This document shows positions 20,716 through 27,409 of a DNA stretch of 27,409 nt, in pieces. The translations under genes and the position numbers were made by a program. The stretch's first letter is position 1, and each line of letters begins with the position of its first letter. The notes below the pieces were generated by a model. It worked only from the letters and a program-made list of their open reading frames with translations. It ran no database searches and was not told the origin of the DNA. Origin of the DNA: a virus. The stretch is from positions 1 to 27,409 of the IMG/VR virus record IMGVR_UViG_3300007722_000088; one strand, 5' to 3'.

Positions 20716-21624
20716 ATTTTTATAAAATTCCTCTCATATTTAAAAATTTCATCATCTGGACTTGCTCCATTTTCGCACCGACGACACATATCAAAACATG
20801 AATATGGTTTTGGAATAATGTCGTCATAACTCTGCGTCAATAGATTCCCTATAATGTTTTCTAGCCCGTAGTCCATACAACACAACATCACAATTTGGCA
20901 ACATGACATTGTGATATAACCGCTCTTCACATTTGCAAGTTTTTGGAACATCGGATATGCCCGCCGACTTAAATCTATCTCTTAGTTTGAGAAGTTCGGG
21001 CTTCATCGTTGCTTCGCCTAAAAGATTACCGGCACGGTCCCACATCTGATATACTACAGCACTTTCGTAAATGTGTTTAACATCCTTGTGCACCGCACCC
21101 ATGGCCATCACGCTAAAATTAGTAATTTCACACTCAACCGTTTTTATTCGCTCTATCACTTCAATGTATCGTTTAGAAATCGGATGTTTAGCCAACCTTT
21201 CATCGTCTGGTAAGTGTAAAACAAATCCACCGTTAGGATTGGGTGAAAATGGTATATTTTTAATTCTATCTACATCTTCAATCGTCATTCCGATTCCGGT
21301 AGTAAAAACCGCGACCAAATGGCCCTTGGTGTGAGCATACAACAACATATCGGTTGTATCTTTATTCAACCATGGTTCTGTAAATCCTGCGAATGTTATT
21401 CGCACCTGTGTGGGCAATTTATCAAGAACTTTTTTAAAATTGTCCAACGTTAGCGTTTTTTCACCTGTATAAACTTTTTCCAATGTTCGCTGAGGACAAA
21501 ACGCGCAATCTACAACACACCCCTTCAGCGGGATGGATGTGGTTATTTCGAGGGTTGGAAATTTTACAAGTTTCCACTTGTCCATGGACACTCCTGGAAA
21601 AACTCTTACTTTGTTATCTTCCAC
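20712..21624 (-). CDS. Radical SAM enzyme with Cys-rich C-terminus, interrupted by a frameshift
   Basis: The N-terminal part has the radical SAM cluster GCVVDCAFCPQ (Cys36, Cys40, Cys43) after LVKFPTLEITTSIPL, plus RITFAGFTEPWLN (GGEP-like position). The C-terminus should be a SPASM/Twitch-like cluster domain: CKCEERLYHNVMLPNCDV in the first frame, then CCMDYGLENIIGNLLTQSYD and SCFDMCRRCENG in the +1 frame down to 20712. In the first frame the protein stops at 20824 after an unrelated tail. The shift lies in GATGTTGTGTTGTATGG near 20872-20890. The second frame ends in an ATGA overlap with the glycosyltransferase start, so 20712 is the ancestral end. Either a one-base indel or recoding is involved. 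The enzyme probably does radical chemistry on a sugar, peptide or small molecule within this cassette. Confidence 0.75.
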
Positions 21625-21625
21625 A

Positions 21626-24169
21626 TTATCGATTGTCTATGTAAATTACTACCGTCGAGTAGTATTTGATAAAATGATCATTCCACAAATCCCACTTAAT
21701 GTCTATATTATCCAGAGAAAAAACATAATGATTTATCAAGGTCTTTAAATATAAATCTCTGAATAGCCTGAACTTCTTTTTATCAGCTTCGGTATGTAAA
21801 TGAAATTCACCCGCAATTTTCTTAACATTCTTTTTTATCCACTCATAATTTTTTTCATTAAAGATATCATATTCGCCACCCTCACAGTCAGTTTTTAGAA
21901 AGTCAATTCTATCAATTGAGTGATTTGCTAGGAAGGTTGTAAATTTTATACTACCGGCAAACTTTTTCTTCGAGTACATCGCCATTGAATCTTTATTAAA
22001 AAGACCAGAAAATTCAATAGGACCATCGACTGCACCAATCCCCTTTGGTATACATTTAACCGGGACGGTAACATTTCCCATATTTCGCTCCAACGTTTTA
22101 AATAATTCGGAATGTGGTTCGAAGCAATATATCTTTTCTGGTTTATTCGATGCGGCCATATACGAAAATGGTCCGACACTTGCCCCGACATCAACTACAA
22201 CATCACCCTCTTCGACATTAAAAAACTTTTGATATGTATTTTCAATAAAATTTTCTCGATTTACAATTTTTAAAAATTCTTCATTCTTTGAAATTTCCCC
22301 CCACTCAAAATTAGTCGCTGACCCAACCGGATTCAACATATAATCTTCAGCTGCTTTCACATGGTCTCCGAGAGATTCCATCAATTCAATCATCTTAATA
22401 TCGACTAAATCTGGATGGACATACCAGTCTTCATAGTATCTCCAATCGTCAGGAGCAATATTTTTTGCAACCATTCTGTATCCATGACTCTCTAAGTATT
22501 TTCGAGACTCAACCATTACAGTACGAGTCGTATCACAATATGCGTCGTGTTCAAATGTAACGACGGCGAATTTTCGCTTATTGAACGGAATATTTAACAA
22601 AGCCTTGTACGAAACGTCCAGTGGCTCACAGTCTATTTGAAGATAATCTATGTTGGTGGGGAGTCCGTGGACGGTAAAGAGGTCTTCGTAATTTACAGTA
22701 GTGCCATCTTCTTTTACACACGGGTTCCGTCTTTCCGAAGAAAAGTCTTTTACAAAACCATCATCTATTTCAAGAGAAATTCCATTCCAATCAAATGACT
22801 GTTCTAAAAGAGCTGTATTACTTCCATAAAAAGGCTTACCAGAACCAACCTCAACGTATGTGCCGTTTCTTTTTCCATTTAACATAGTTAAAACAAATAT
22901 GTCTTGATAAGACTCTGAAAAGTTTTTCTCAACTATTTGTGATCCGCTAAATTTAAATTTGAGTCTATCGAACTTGGTCTTGTCGTAACTCACAATCACA
23001 TCTGTCTGTAGCTGATTTAAGAATTTCAAATTATTAAGGACTGCTCCTCTGTGCGTTAAATCTAAATTGTGGTCACGTATTAAATGCAAGAATGTATTTT
23101 TCGATTCGCCACATAGGCCGACCCACCAAGAACTGACAGCTCTCTCGAAAATAATTCCATATTTTCCTGGGTAATCAGTCTGTATTAATAACGGGGGAGA
23201 ATTGAAATCGCATATTTGTTCTCCTAAAGACGCTATGGTAAAGCAGTTTACCCAACCTTCCACATTTGATTCATTCTCATAAAAGCGGCTTAGTAGGTAG
23301 TAAGCCTCTGGTCGTCGCGGTAACAATACCATAGCTCTCTGTAAAAGTCCTCTCACCGATAGCCCCCGCGTACCCTGTTTTGAAAAACACATAGACGCTC
23401 TAATTAAACCTTCATACGCAAACACATCATCGGATGCTCTTTCTGCTGCTCGAATGTAGTAAGAAATAGCTGATGCGGTTTGTCCAATGGAATCATAATA
23501 AAATCCCAAATAGAAGTTTGTGTGAGGTGAAGCAGTATCTGTGATGTATCCTCGTAGTAAGGCGTGGATGTCTGAACCAATCACCTGTGTATAAAACTCA
23601 TGAACGCTAATAAGGTTTAACCACTCTCGTCTATTCTTAGCAAGGTTCTCATAAGTTAATGAATCGGTTGAAGTAAGTCGAAATGCTTTATTGTCACCCT
23701 TGCAAATTATTCCACATCCTTCATCGGTATCAACCACAACCGAAATCAATTCTTCGGAAGATCTTCTCAGTTTGACAAAAGCCTTCCAACAGTCACCGTT
23801 CCACATTCCACCTTTATAGGGGATTGCTTGAGCCTGTTCACTCATTGGATTCATATCGTGGCAAATAATATAACCATTCGGATTTAAACACATCAAAGCA
23901 TTTTTAATGTCTCGTTCAACTTGGTCAGCGTGATGTAATCCGTCAATAAAGATGATATCGAACATTTCCTCGTTCTGTCTAAAAAATTCATCAGAGTTCA
24001 TCACCAGCACAATTTCTGGATTCTTCCAATCGGATTTAACGGGATCAACACCCGTCTTTCGTTGGCAGATTACTTGATCTAAATTATTTCCATCGTATAC
24101 ACCGATTTCAAGATAAGACTTAGCACCAATCTTAGTAATCAGTGAATTTATTAAAGCGGTTCTATTCAT
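21626..24169 (-). CDS. Triple methyltransferase fusion (class I domain plus two FkbM-like domains)
   Basis: This 847-residue protein holds three SAM-binding domains. Domain 1 (about 1-170) has KSYLEIGVYDGNNLDQV and FDIIFIDGLHHADQVERDI, like Methyltransf_24. A helical, TPR-like part follows (about 195-400, e.g. HTNFYLGFYYDSIGQTASAI and PEAYYLLSRFYENESNVEGW). Domain 2 (about 415-600) has GTYVEVGSGKPFYGSNTALL and IDYLQIDCEPLDVSYKALL. Domain 3 (about 630-847) has DVVVDVGASVGPFSYMAA (from about 656) and FLKTDCEGGEYDIF (757-770), both FkbM-type. FkbM-family enzymes commonly O-methylate sugars or small molecules. Its start overlaps the upstream beta-propeller gene stop (ATGA) and its stop is 1 nt before the radical SAM start, so all are co-translated. 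Substrate is unknown. Confidence 0.8.
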   Translation of the reverse strand: MNRTALINSLITKIGAKSYLEIGVYDGNNLDQVICQRKTGVDPVKSDWKNPEIVLVMNSDEFFRQNEEMFDIIFIDGLHHADQVERDIKNALMCLNPNGYIICHDMNPMSEQAQAIPYKGGMWNGDCWKAFVKLRRSSEELISVVVDTDEGCGIICKGDNKAFRLTSTDSLTYENLAKNRREWLNLISVHEFYTQVIGSDIHALLRGYITDTASPHTNFYLGFYYDSIGQTASAISYYIRAAERASDDVFAYEGLIRASMCFSKQGTRGLSVRGLLQRAMVLLPRRPEAYYLLSRFYENESNVEGWVNCFTIASLGEQICDFNSPPLLIQTDYPGKYGIIFERAVSSWWVGLCGESKNTFLHLIRDHNLDLTHRGAVLNNLKFLNQLQTDVIVSYDKTKFDRLKFKFSGSQIVEKNFSESYQDIFVLTMLNGKRNGTYVEVGSGKPFYGSNTALLEQSFDWNGISLEIDDGFVKDFSSERRNPCVKEDGTTVNYEDLFTVHGLPTNIDYLQIDCEPLDVSYKALLNIPFNKRKFAVVTFEHDAYCDTTRTVMVESRKYLESHGYRMVAKNIAPDDWRYYEDWYVHPDLVDIKMIELMESLGDHVKAAEDYMLNPVGSATNFEWGEISKNEEFLKIVNRENFIENTYQKFFNVEEGDVVVDVGASVGPFSYMAASNKPEKIYCFEPHSELFKTLERNMGNVTVPVKCIPKGIGAVDGPIEFSGLFNKDSMAMYSKKKFAGSIKFTTFLANHSIDRIDFLKTDCEGGEYDIFNEKNYEWIKKNVKKIAGEFHLHTEADKKKFRLFRDLYLKTLINHYVFSLDNIDIKWDLWNDHFIKYYSTVVIYIDNR

Positions 24170-25161
24170 TGTGTAAAAGAGAAATCTAAAAAGTCTTCTA
24201 TGACTTTTAGCGGGGTTTTTAATATGTAAGCTGCGTTATCTTGAAATCCGAAAGTTATTAGTATGTCGTCAACGCCATAACGACACATTCCAACACTGAA
24301 CTCTACTTGGGCGTCCATCATAAAGAATTCTTTTGAGTATTTGACAATGTTCCAGTTTTTATCCCATACAATAAACCGATGGTGATATACGGCGTCTTTT
24401 CTACCGACTTCTGAATTAAATAAATCTACCTCGTGCGTCATGGCAAACCGATAATTTCCAATTGTTATAACCTGGGTTCCACCTCGTAAATCACGCCGTA
24501 AATCGGTAGAACTGTCTGTCATAGCCACTGTCTCACACGTTTTTAAAGTGGGGTCAACCCGAACCACCTCAGTTGGCATAGACCATTTTACATAATGATA
24601 TGGCATGTCGAGAATCGGCATCCAATTTTTTTCACAATACGATTTTGGATCTTTTGGTGGCGGAATGCGAAAACGTGATACTTCTTTGACACCATCTGCC
24701 CACACTTCAATCTCAGATAACTCCATACGACCTTCGCCATTTGTGGTGGTGTCACGTCTGACACCTGAAATATAGAGTTTTTGACCCCATTTAAAAATCC
24801 GCGCGTCTTCCAAACCAACAAATTCCCACAGTGGCTCGTAAGTATCAAACTTACTCATGTCAATTTTGAAAAATTTATTGATGTCAAGATTACTATCCAT
24901 CTCACAATAATAATTTGTTGTTCTAAGGTGTAAGTCGTTTTCTGGATGAAGATATGTTAGTGGTCCCCAGGGATGTAGAAATATTTTATTCTCTGAGTGG
25001 TAAAAGGTGTAGTTCACATGACGCACTACCACCAGTATTCTTCCATTGTCATTATAGACTGAGGGATTCATCAACCCCGTTCCACTAGTCAAGTCGGATG
25101 GTATGATCAGCGGCTTAATCATACCGCCAGCTTTCAAGGCTTCTTTAACAAAATTATTCAT
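24166..25161 (-). CDS. Beta-propeller glycosidase/phosphorylase-like protein (GH130/GH43-like)
   Basis: This 331-residue protein shows repeated strand blocks of a five-bladed propeller. NPSVYNDNGRILVVVRHVNY forms the opening, FVGLEDARIFKWGQKLYISG carries the typical GLEDAR signature, and EKNWMPILDMPYHYVKW follows. RRDLRGGTQVITIGNYRFAM and YHHRFIVWDKNWNIVKYSKE come next, then VEFSVGMCRYGVDDILITFG close to the end. GLEDxR, EKNW and the RGGTxxI blocks are found in GH130-like mannoside phosphorylases and in related proteins coded beside glycosyltransferases. It may therefore bind, trim or phosphorolyse a glycan; it need not be a hydrolase. It is the first gene of the modification cassette, with a TATATATA box 10 nt upstream. 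Confidence 0.7.
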   Translation of the reverse strand: MNNFVKEALKAGGMIKPLIIPSDLTSGTGLMNPSVYNDNGRILVVVRHVNYTFYHSENKIFLHPWGPLTYLHPENDLHLRTTNYYCEMDSNLDINKFFKIDMSKFDTYEPLWEFVGLEDARIFKWGQKLYISGVRRDTTTNGEGRMELSEIEVWADGVKEVSRFRIPPPKDPKSYCEKNWMPILDMPYHYVKWSMPTEVVRVDPTLKTCETVAMTDSSTDLRRDLRGGTQVITIGNYRFAMTHEVDLFNSEVGRKDAVYHHRFIVWDKNWNIVKYSKEFFMMDAQVEFSVGMCRYGVDDILITFGFQDNAAYILKTPLKVIEDFLDFSFTQ

Positions 25162-25171
25162 AAAGTGTATC

Positions 25172-25179
25172 TATATATA
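25172..25179 (-). promoter_or_regulatory. TATATATA box before the modification cassette
   Basis: It lies 10 nt before ATG 25161 at the head of the four-gene, overlap-linked cassette, the position expected for a promoter of that unit. Confidence 0.35.
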
Positions 25180-25213
25180 CTAAATGAAAAAAGTATTGTG
25201 TCGTTATAAGAAA

Positions 25214-25462
25214 TTAAACTTCGTCAGTCAAAAAAACTTTATCACCGGTGAGTATTTCAACCCGCGTTTTTAATGGCATTGTGATGGCCACAAACATATC
25301 TGCTTCACCGGGAACATCAATCGTAGAATATAGTCCCGACATAACGACAACTGGTTGATTAATTTTTTCTAAGATAACTTTTAATCCGGTATTTGGTGTA
25401 GCGTATGCAGACTGGAGGGCTGTTACTATATCATCCCTATTTAATTGTATTTCTGTTTTCAT
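25214..25462 (-). CDS. Small hypothetical protein (82 aa)
   Basis: This 82-residue protein starts MKTEIQLNRDDIVTALQSAY and consists of one helix followed by strand-rich sequence (LKVILEKINQPVVVMSGLYS, MFVAITMPLKTRVEILTGDK). It ends VFLTDEV. No family was recognised. Its place between the adhesin and the modification cassette, on the late strand, suggests a small virion or fibre-associated protein. No Shine-Dalgarno was seen. Separate from both neighbours by about 50 nt. Confidence 0.65.
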   Translation of the reverse strand: MKTEIQLNRDDIVTALQSAYATPNTGLKVILEKINQPVVVMSGLYSTIDVPGEADMFVAITMPLKTRVEILTGDKVFLTDEV

Positions 25463-25509
25463 AATTAAAGAATTTTACATAAACTGATACAACAGTCAAG
25501 TTATAATAA

Positions 25510-26436
25510 TTAACACGACGAACCCTGTGTTCCGCTCGGTGGGTTGCTATCCAAGGCACATGGAGTTTCCCACCATGTGTCATACGCGATGCCAGAGTAG
25601 TCGATAGCACTACCACTTCCACCGGCGCAATATGTCCACGTCTCATAAATGGTTCCACCATCATCGTAATACATAGTCCAATAGTGACATGCTGGTGCAG
25701 GAGTTGCTGTCGGTGTAGCTGTTGGGTTTGGCGTTGCTGTTGGGTTTGGCGTTGCTGTTGGTGCAGGAGTTGGTGTTGGTGCGTAGAATACTGGTGTGAC
25801 ACTCGTTGGGTATGCTGGCATTGTGAGATGGCCATATCGCACGAGTCCTATCTGACCATCGTCGGTTGTAGCGTAACCCGACCAGTAACCCCATGTGTAG
25901 CCGGAGATACCAGTACCGGTAATATTGACCCGCATTCCAGCTGCATAATTTCCACCACCGGACAGAGCCGAAGTACCCTGACCACCATTGACGGATAGAG
26001 TATATGTCGGGACCGGAGTTGGTGTTGGTGTAGCCGTAGGTGCAGGAGTTGGTGTAGCCGTAGGTGCAGGAGTTGGTGTAGCCGTAGGTGCAGGAGTTGG
26101 TGTAGCCGTAGGTGCAGGAGTTGGTGTAGCCGTAGGTGGCGGGGGGGTGGGCGTAGGAGTAGCCGTGGGCGCAGGAGTAGCCGTGGGCGCCGGAGTTGGA
26201 GTATACGTGATATTATAATCACAAAAGATATTGGCAAGGTCAGTATTTGCCACATAACCCGTCGCACTTGTTCTAAGCCCGGTGGCGGCTCTCGGAGTCC
26301 TACCATCAATTGGTTGGTAAACATCAATCAAATCTGTTGCGCCATCGTAAAGCTTCGTGGCATTGGTCTTGGTCCCGAAAGCATAGGACTTGAACAGGGT
26401 ATTTAAGTCACTAGCTCCACTTTTAAAACCGCTCAT
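25510..26436 (-). CDS. Adhesin/tail-fibre protein with Pro-Thr repeats and an InlB-type beta repeat
   Basis: This is a 308-residue surface-type protein. Residues 1-75 (MSGFKSGASDLNTLFKSYAF then GTKTNATKLYDGATDLIDVY) look like a fibre attachment domain. A Pro-Thr-Ala low-complexity stretch follows (APTATPTP units, about 80-140). Next comes a domain like the divergent InlB B-repeat (YTLSVNGGQGTSALSGGGNY, MRVNITGTGISGYTWGYWSG), then a second Pro-Thr stretch (TPNPTATP). The last 60 residues are rich in Trp, Tyr, Gly and Cys and probably form the ligand-binding tip. Pro-Thr linkers are classic sites of O-glycosylation, which is notable beside the downstream methyltransferase/glycosyltransferase cassette. 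It starts 2 nt after the stop of the collagen-like fibre gene. Confidence 0.75.
   Translation of the reverse strand: MSGFKSGASDLNTLFKSYAFGTKTNATKLYDGATDLIDVYQPIDGRTPRAATGLRTSATGYVANTDLANIFCDYNITYTPTPAPTATPAPTATPTPTPPPPTATPTPAPTATPTPAPTATPTPAPTATPTPAPTATPTPTPVPTYTLSVNGGQGTSALSGGGNYAAGMRVNITGTGISGYTWGYWSGYATTDDGQIGLVRYGHLTMPAYPTSVTPVFYAPTPTPAPTATPNPTATPNPTATPTATPAPACHYWTMYYDDGGTIYETWTYCAGGSGSAIDYSGIAYDTWWETPCALDSNPPSGTQGSSC
25690..25772. repeat. Short tandem repeats coding for a Pro-Thr linker
   Basis: Repeats related to GTTGCTGTTGGGTTTGGC code (on the minus strand) for PTATPNP units in the distal linker of the adhesin. This array is shorter than the one at 26014-26208. Confidence 0.7.
26014..26208. 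repeat. 24-bp tandem repeats coding for a Pro-Thr-Ala linker
   Basis: The unit GTAGGTGCAGGAGTTGGTGTAGCC recurs almost perfectly about five times, then degenerates. On the minus strand it codes for PAPTATPT. The near-identity of the units suggests recent expansion and a region prone to length change. Confidence 0.85.
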
Positions 26437-26437
26437 A

Positions 26438-27409
26438 TTATTTAATAAGTTGCTTTTTAACTTCGTTCAGTTCTACGCGAAGTTCTTTAATAGCTTCAAC
26501 CAATAATGGAATGACCTTTTCATAATGGATTGTTTTATATTTCGCTGGGTCGATTGGTGCTGGAACTACCACTTGAGGGAGTACCGCTTCAACTTCTTGA
26601 GCCGATAAGCCAACTTCAAGTTGTTTTTTGTAACCGAGTTTTTGAGCTATTTCGTTTGGTTCGTAATAGAATCCATTCAGAGCATCAACTTTATCCAAGG
26701 CGAATTTTATGTTGCCCTTGCGAGTTTTTAAAGCATTGTCTGAAAAATTGGCGGTGATAGTACCAGTGGCGGTCAGCGCACCAGCGATGGCAATCGTCGC
26801 TCCATTGTCCGTTATAATACTGTTCCCAAGGGTTGTAGCAGCTGTGTATTTTGGAATATAGGTTGTGGTGCCAGATATAGAACCTATACCTTGGATTCCC
26901 TGTATGCCTTGGATTCCCTGCGAACCAGTTGTTCCTTGGGTACCGGTAGTTCCTTGACGACCTTGTATACCTTGGATGCCTTGGGTACCAGTTGTTCCTT
27001 GGGTACCAGTTGTTCCTTGGGTACCGGTAGTTCCTTGACGACCTTGTATACCTTGGATGCCTTGGGTACCAGTTGTTCCTTGGGTACCAGTTGTTCCTTG
27101 GGTGCCAGTTGTTCCCTGGGTGCCAGTTGTTCCTTGTATTCCCTGTATGCCTTGGATTCCCTGGGTACCAGTTGTTCCTTGGGTACCAGTTATACCCTGG
27201 GTGCCAGTTGTTCCCTGGGTGCCAGTTGTTCCTTGTATTCCCTGTATGCCCTGGATTCCCTGGGTACCAGTTGTTCCTTGGGTACCAGTTGTTCCTTGTA
27301 TACCCTGGCTACCTGTTGTGCCTTGGGCGCCGGTAGTTCCTTGGATTCCTTGAATACCCTGAGTTCCAACAGTACCTTGGGTTCCTGTTGTTCCCTGTGA
27401 ACCAGTCAC
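26438..27409 (-). CDS. Collagen-like tail fibre with C-terminal S74 intramolecular chaperone (N-terminus beyond window)
   Basis: At least 323 residues lie in the window. The frame is open to the edge (a GTG at 27409 is the first codon seen), so the real start is probably outside. About 175 residues are uninterrupted G-x-y triplets, mostly GTT, GTQ, GIQ and GRQ, expected to form a collagen-like triple helix. A short beta part follows (TTYIPKYTAATTLGNSIITD). The last 110 residues are an S74-type chaperone: NFSDNALKTRKGNIKFALDK, LEVGLSAQEVEAVLPQVV and YEKVIPLLVEAIKELRVELN. This domain trimerises fibres and usually cleaves itself off at the Ser before Asp (FSD). The fibre would serve in host attachment; Thr-rich triplets are possible glycosylation sites. 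Confidence 0.85.
   Translation of the reverse strand: MTGSQGTTGTQGTVGTQGIQGIQGTTGAQGTTGSQGIQGTTGTQGTTGTQGIQGIQGIQGTTGTQGTTGTQGITGTQGTTGTQGIQGIQGIQGTTGTQGTTGTQGTTGTQGTTGTQGIQGIQGRQGTTGTQGTTGTQGTTGTQGIQGIQGRQGTTGTQGTTGSQGIQGIQGIQGIGSISGTTTYIPKYTAATTLGNSIITDNGATIAIAGALTATGTITANFSDNALKTRKGNIKFALDKVDALNGFYYEPNEIAQKLGYKKQLEVGLSAQEVEAVLPQVVVPAPIDPAKYKTIHYEKVIPLLVEAIKELRVELNEVKKQLIK
26890..27409. repeat. Nested 9-bp and 18-bp tandem repeats coding for collagen-like G-x-y triplets
   Basis: Short units such as TTGGGTACCAGTTGTTCC are arrayed in larger blocks. Some blocks of 80 bp or more are nearly identical copies (e.g. 26935-27010 and 27010-27085). The array extends to the window edge and is likely to vary in length between relatives. 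Confidence 0.85.

Noticed and set aside
20824-20880. C-terminal tail of the first radical SAM frame as the true end of the protein
   Set aside because: It has no family similarity, whereas the +1 frame carries the cysteine cluster and ends in an overlap with the next gene.
26014-26208. Regular repeats considered as a CRISPR array
   Set aside because: Units are contiguous, without unique spacers, and stay in frame within a coding sequence.
25684-26218. Val/Gly/Ala and Cys/Trp-rich plus-strand frames opposite the adhesin
   Set aside because: They are by-products of the Pro-Thr coding repeats on the other strand.
25510-26436. Diversity-generating retroelement target in the adhesin
   Set aside because: No reverse transcriptase and no template repeat of the C-terminal coding end was seen in the window.
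26891-27400. Long open frames on the plus strand opposite the collagen-like fibre
   Set aside because: They only mirror the triplet repeats of the minus-strand gene; the translations are low-complexity Leu/Ser/Cys repeats with no start context.

Overview
The window comes from a T4-like contractile-tailed phage (myovirus). It carries a gp18-type tail sheath, a gp19-type tail tube, a gp26-type baseplate/tail assembly protein followed by a gp51-like frame, a collagen-like fibre with a C-terminal S74 chaperone, and free-standing homing endonucleases of several families. It is AT-rich, packed with operons joined by ATGA overlaps, and has few good Shine-Dalgarno sites. Five plus-strand promoters read as TTGACA-16/18 nt-TAnnnTT(G/A), which also fits the Bacteroidota -33/-7 pattern. 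With the scarcity of Shine-Dalgarno sites this makes a Bacteroidota host possible but unproven. No RNA gene, CRISPR array or integrase was seen.

Layout. Minus strand, 1-5733: a partial coiled-coil gene, the gp26/gp51-like pair with a U7 run at the junction, three adjacent proteins of a leader-peptide family, two small genes (one an HNH nuclease), another leader-bearing protein, and the tail tube. Plus strand, 5853-13770: an early-type block with a homing endonuclease, an Rnl2-like RNA ligase, a decayed HD phosphohydrolase, small unknown genes including a lipoprotein, a nuclease-less NUMOD remnant, the NAD salvage pair (NMN adenylyltransferase/Nudix and nicotinamide phosphoribosyltransferase), two unknown genes and a HAD-like protein. 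Minus strand, 13767-19897: Nudix, nucleotidyltransferase and HAD enzymes, a Vsr-like homing endonuclease, a very large tail sheath and a small coiled-coil protein. Minus strand, 19939-27409: two repeat-rich adhesins/fibres and, downstream of them, a modification cassette (beta-propeller glycosidase-like protein, triple methyltransferase, radical SAM enzyme, GT2-like glycosyltransferase).

How it fits together. The minus strand is the late/virion strand, with TATAAATA-type octamers and hairpin terminators between operons. The plus strand looks like an early host-takeover and counter-defence block: RNA ligase for RNA repair, and two-step NAD+ synthesis from nicotinamide, as in phage NAD+ reconstitution pathways. 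The fibre-linked cassette probably modifies a sugar or a virion surface component. The most interesting points are the gp26/gp51 frameshift junction, a shared N-terminal leader with gp21-like cleavage motifs on several unrelated late proteins, promoter boxes that end 6-7 nt before start codons, the fibre-linked modification cassette, and a string of lesions (frameshifts, an amber codon, a lost ATG) that are either gene decay or assembly errors.
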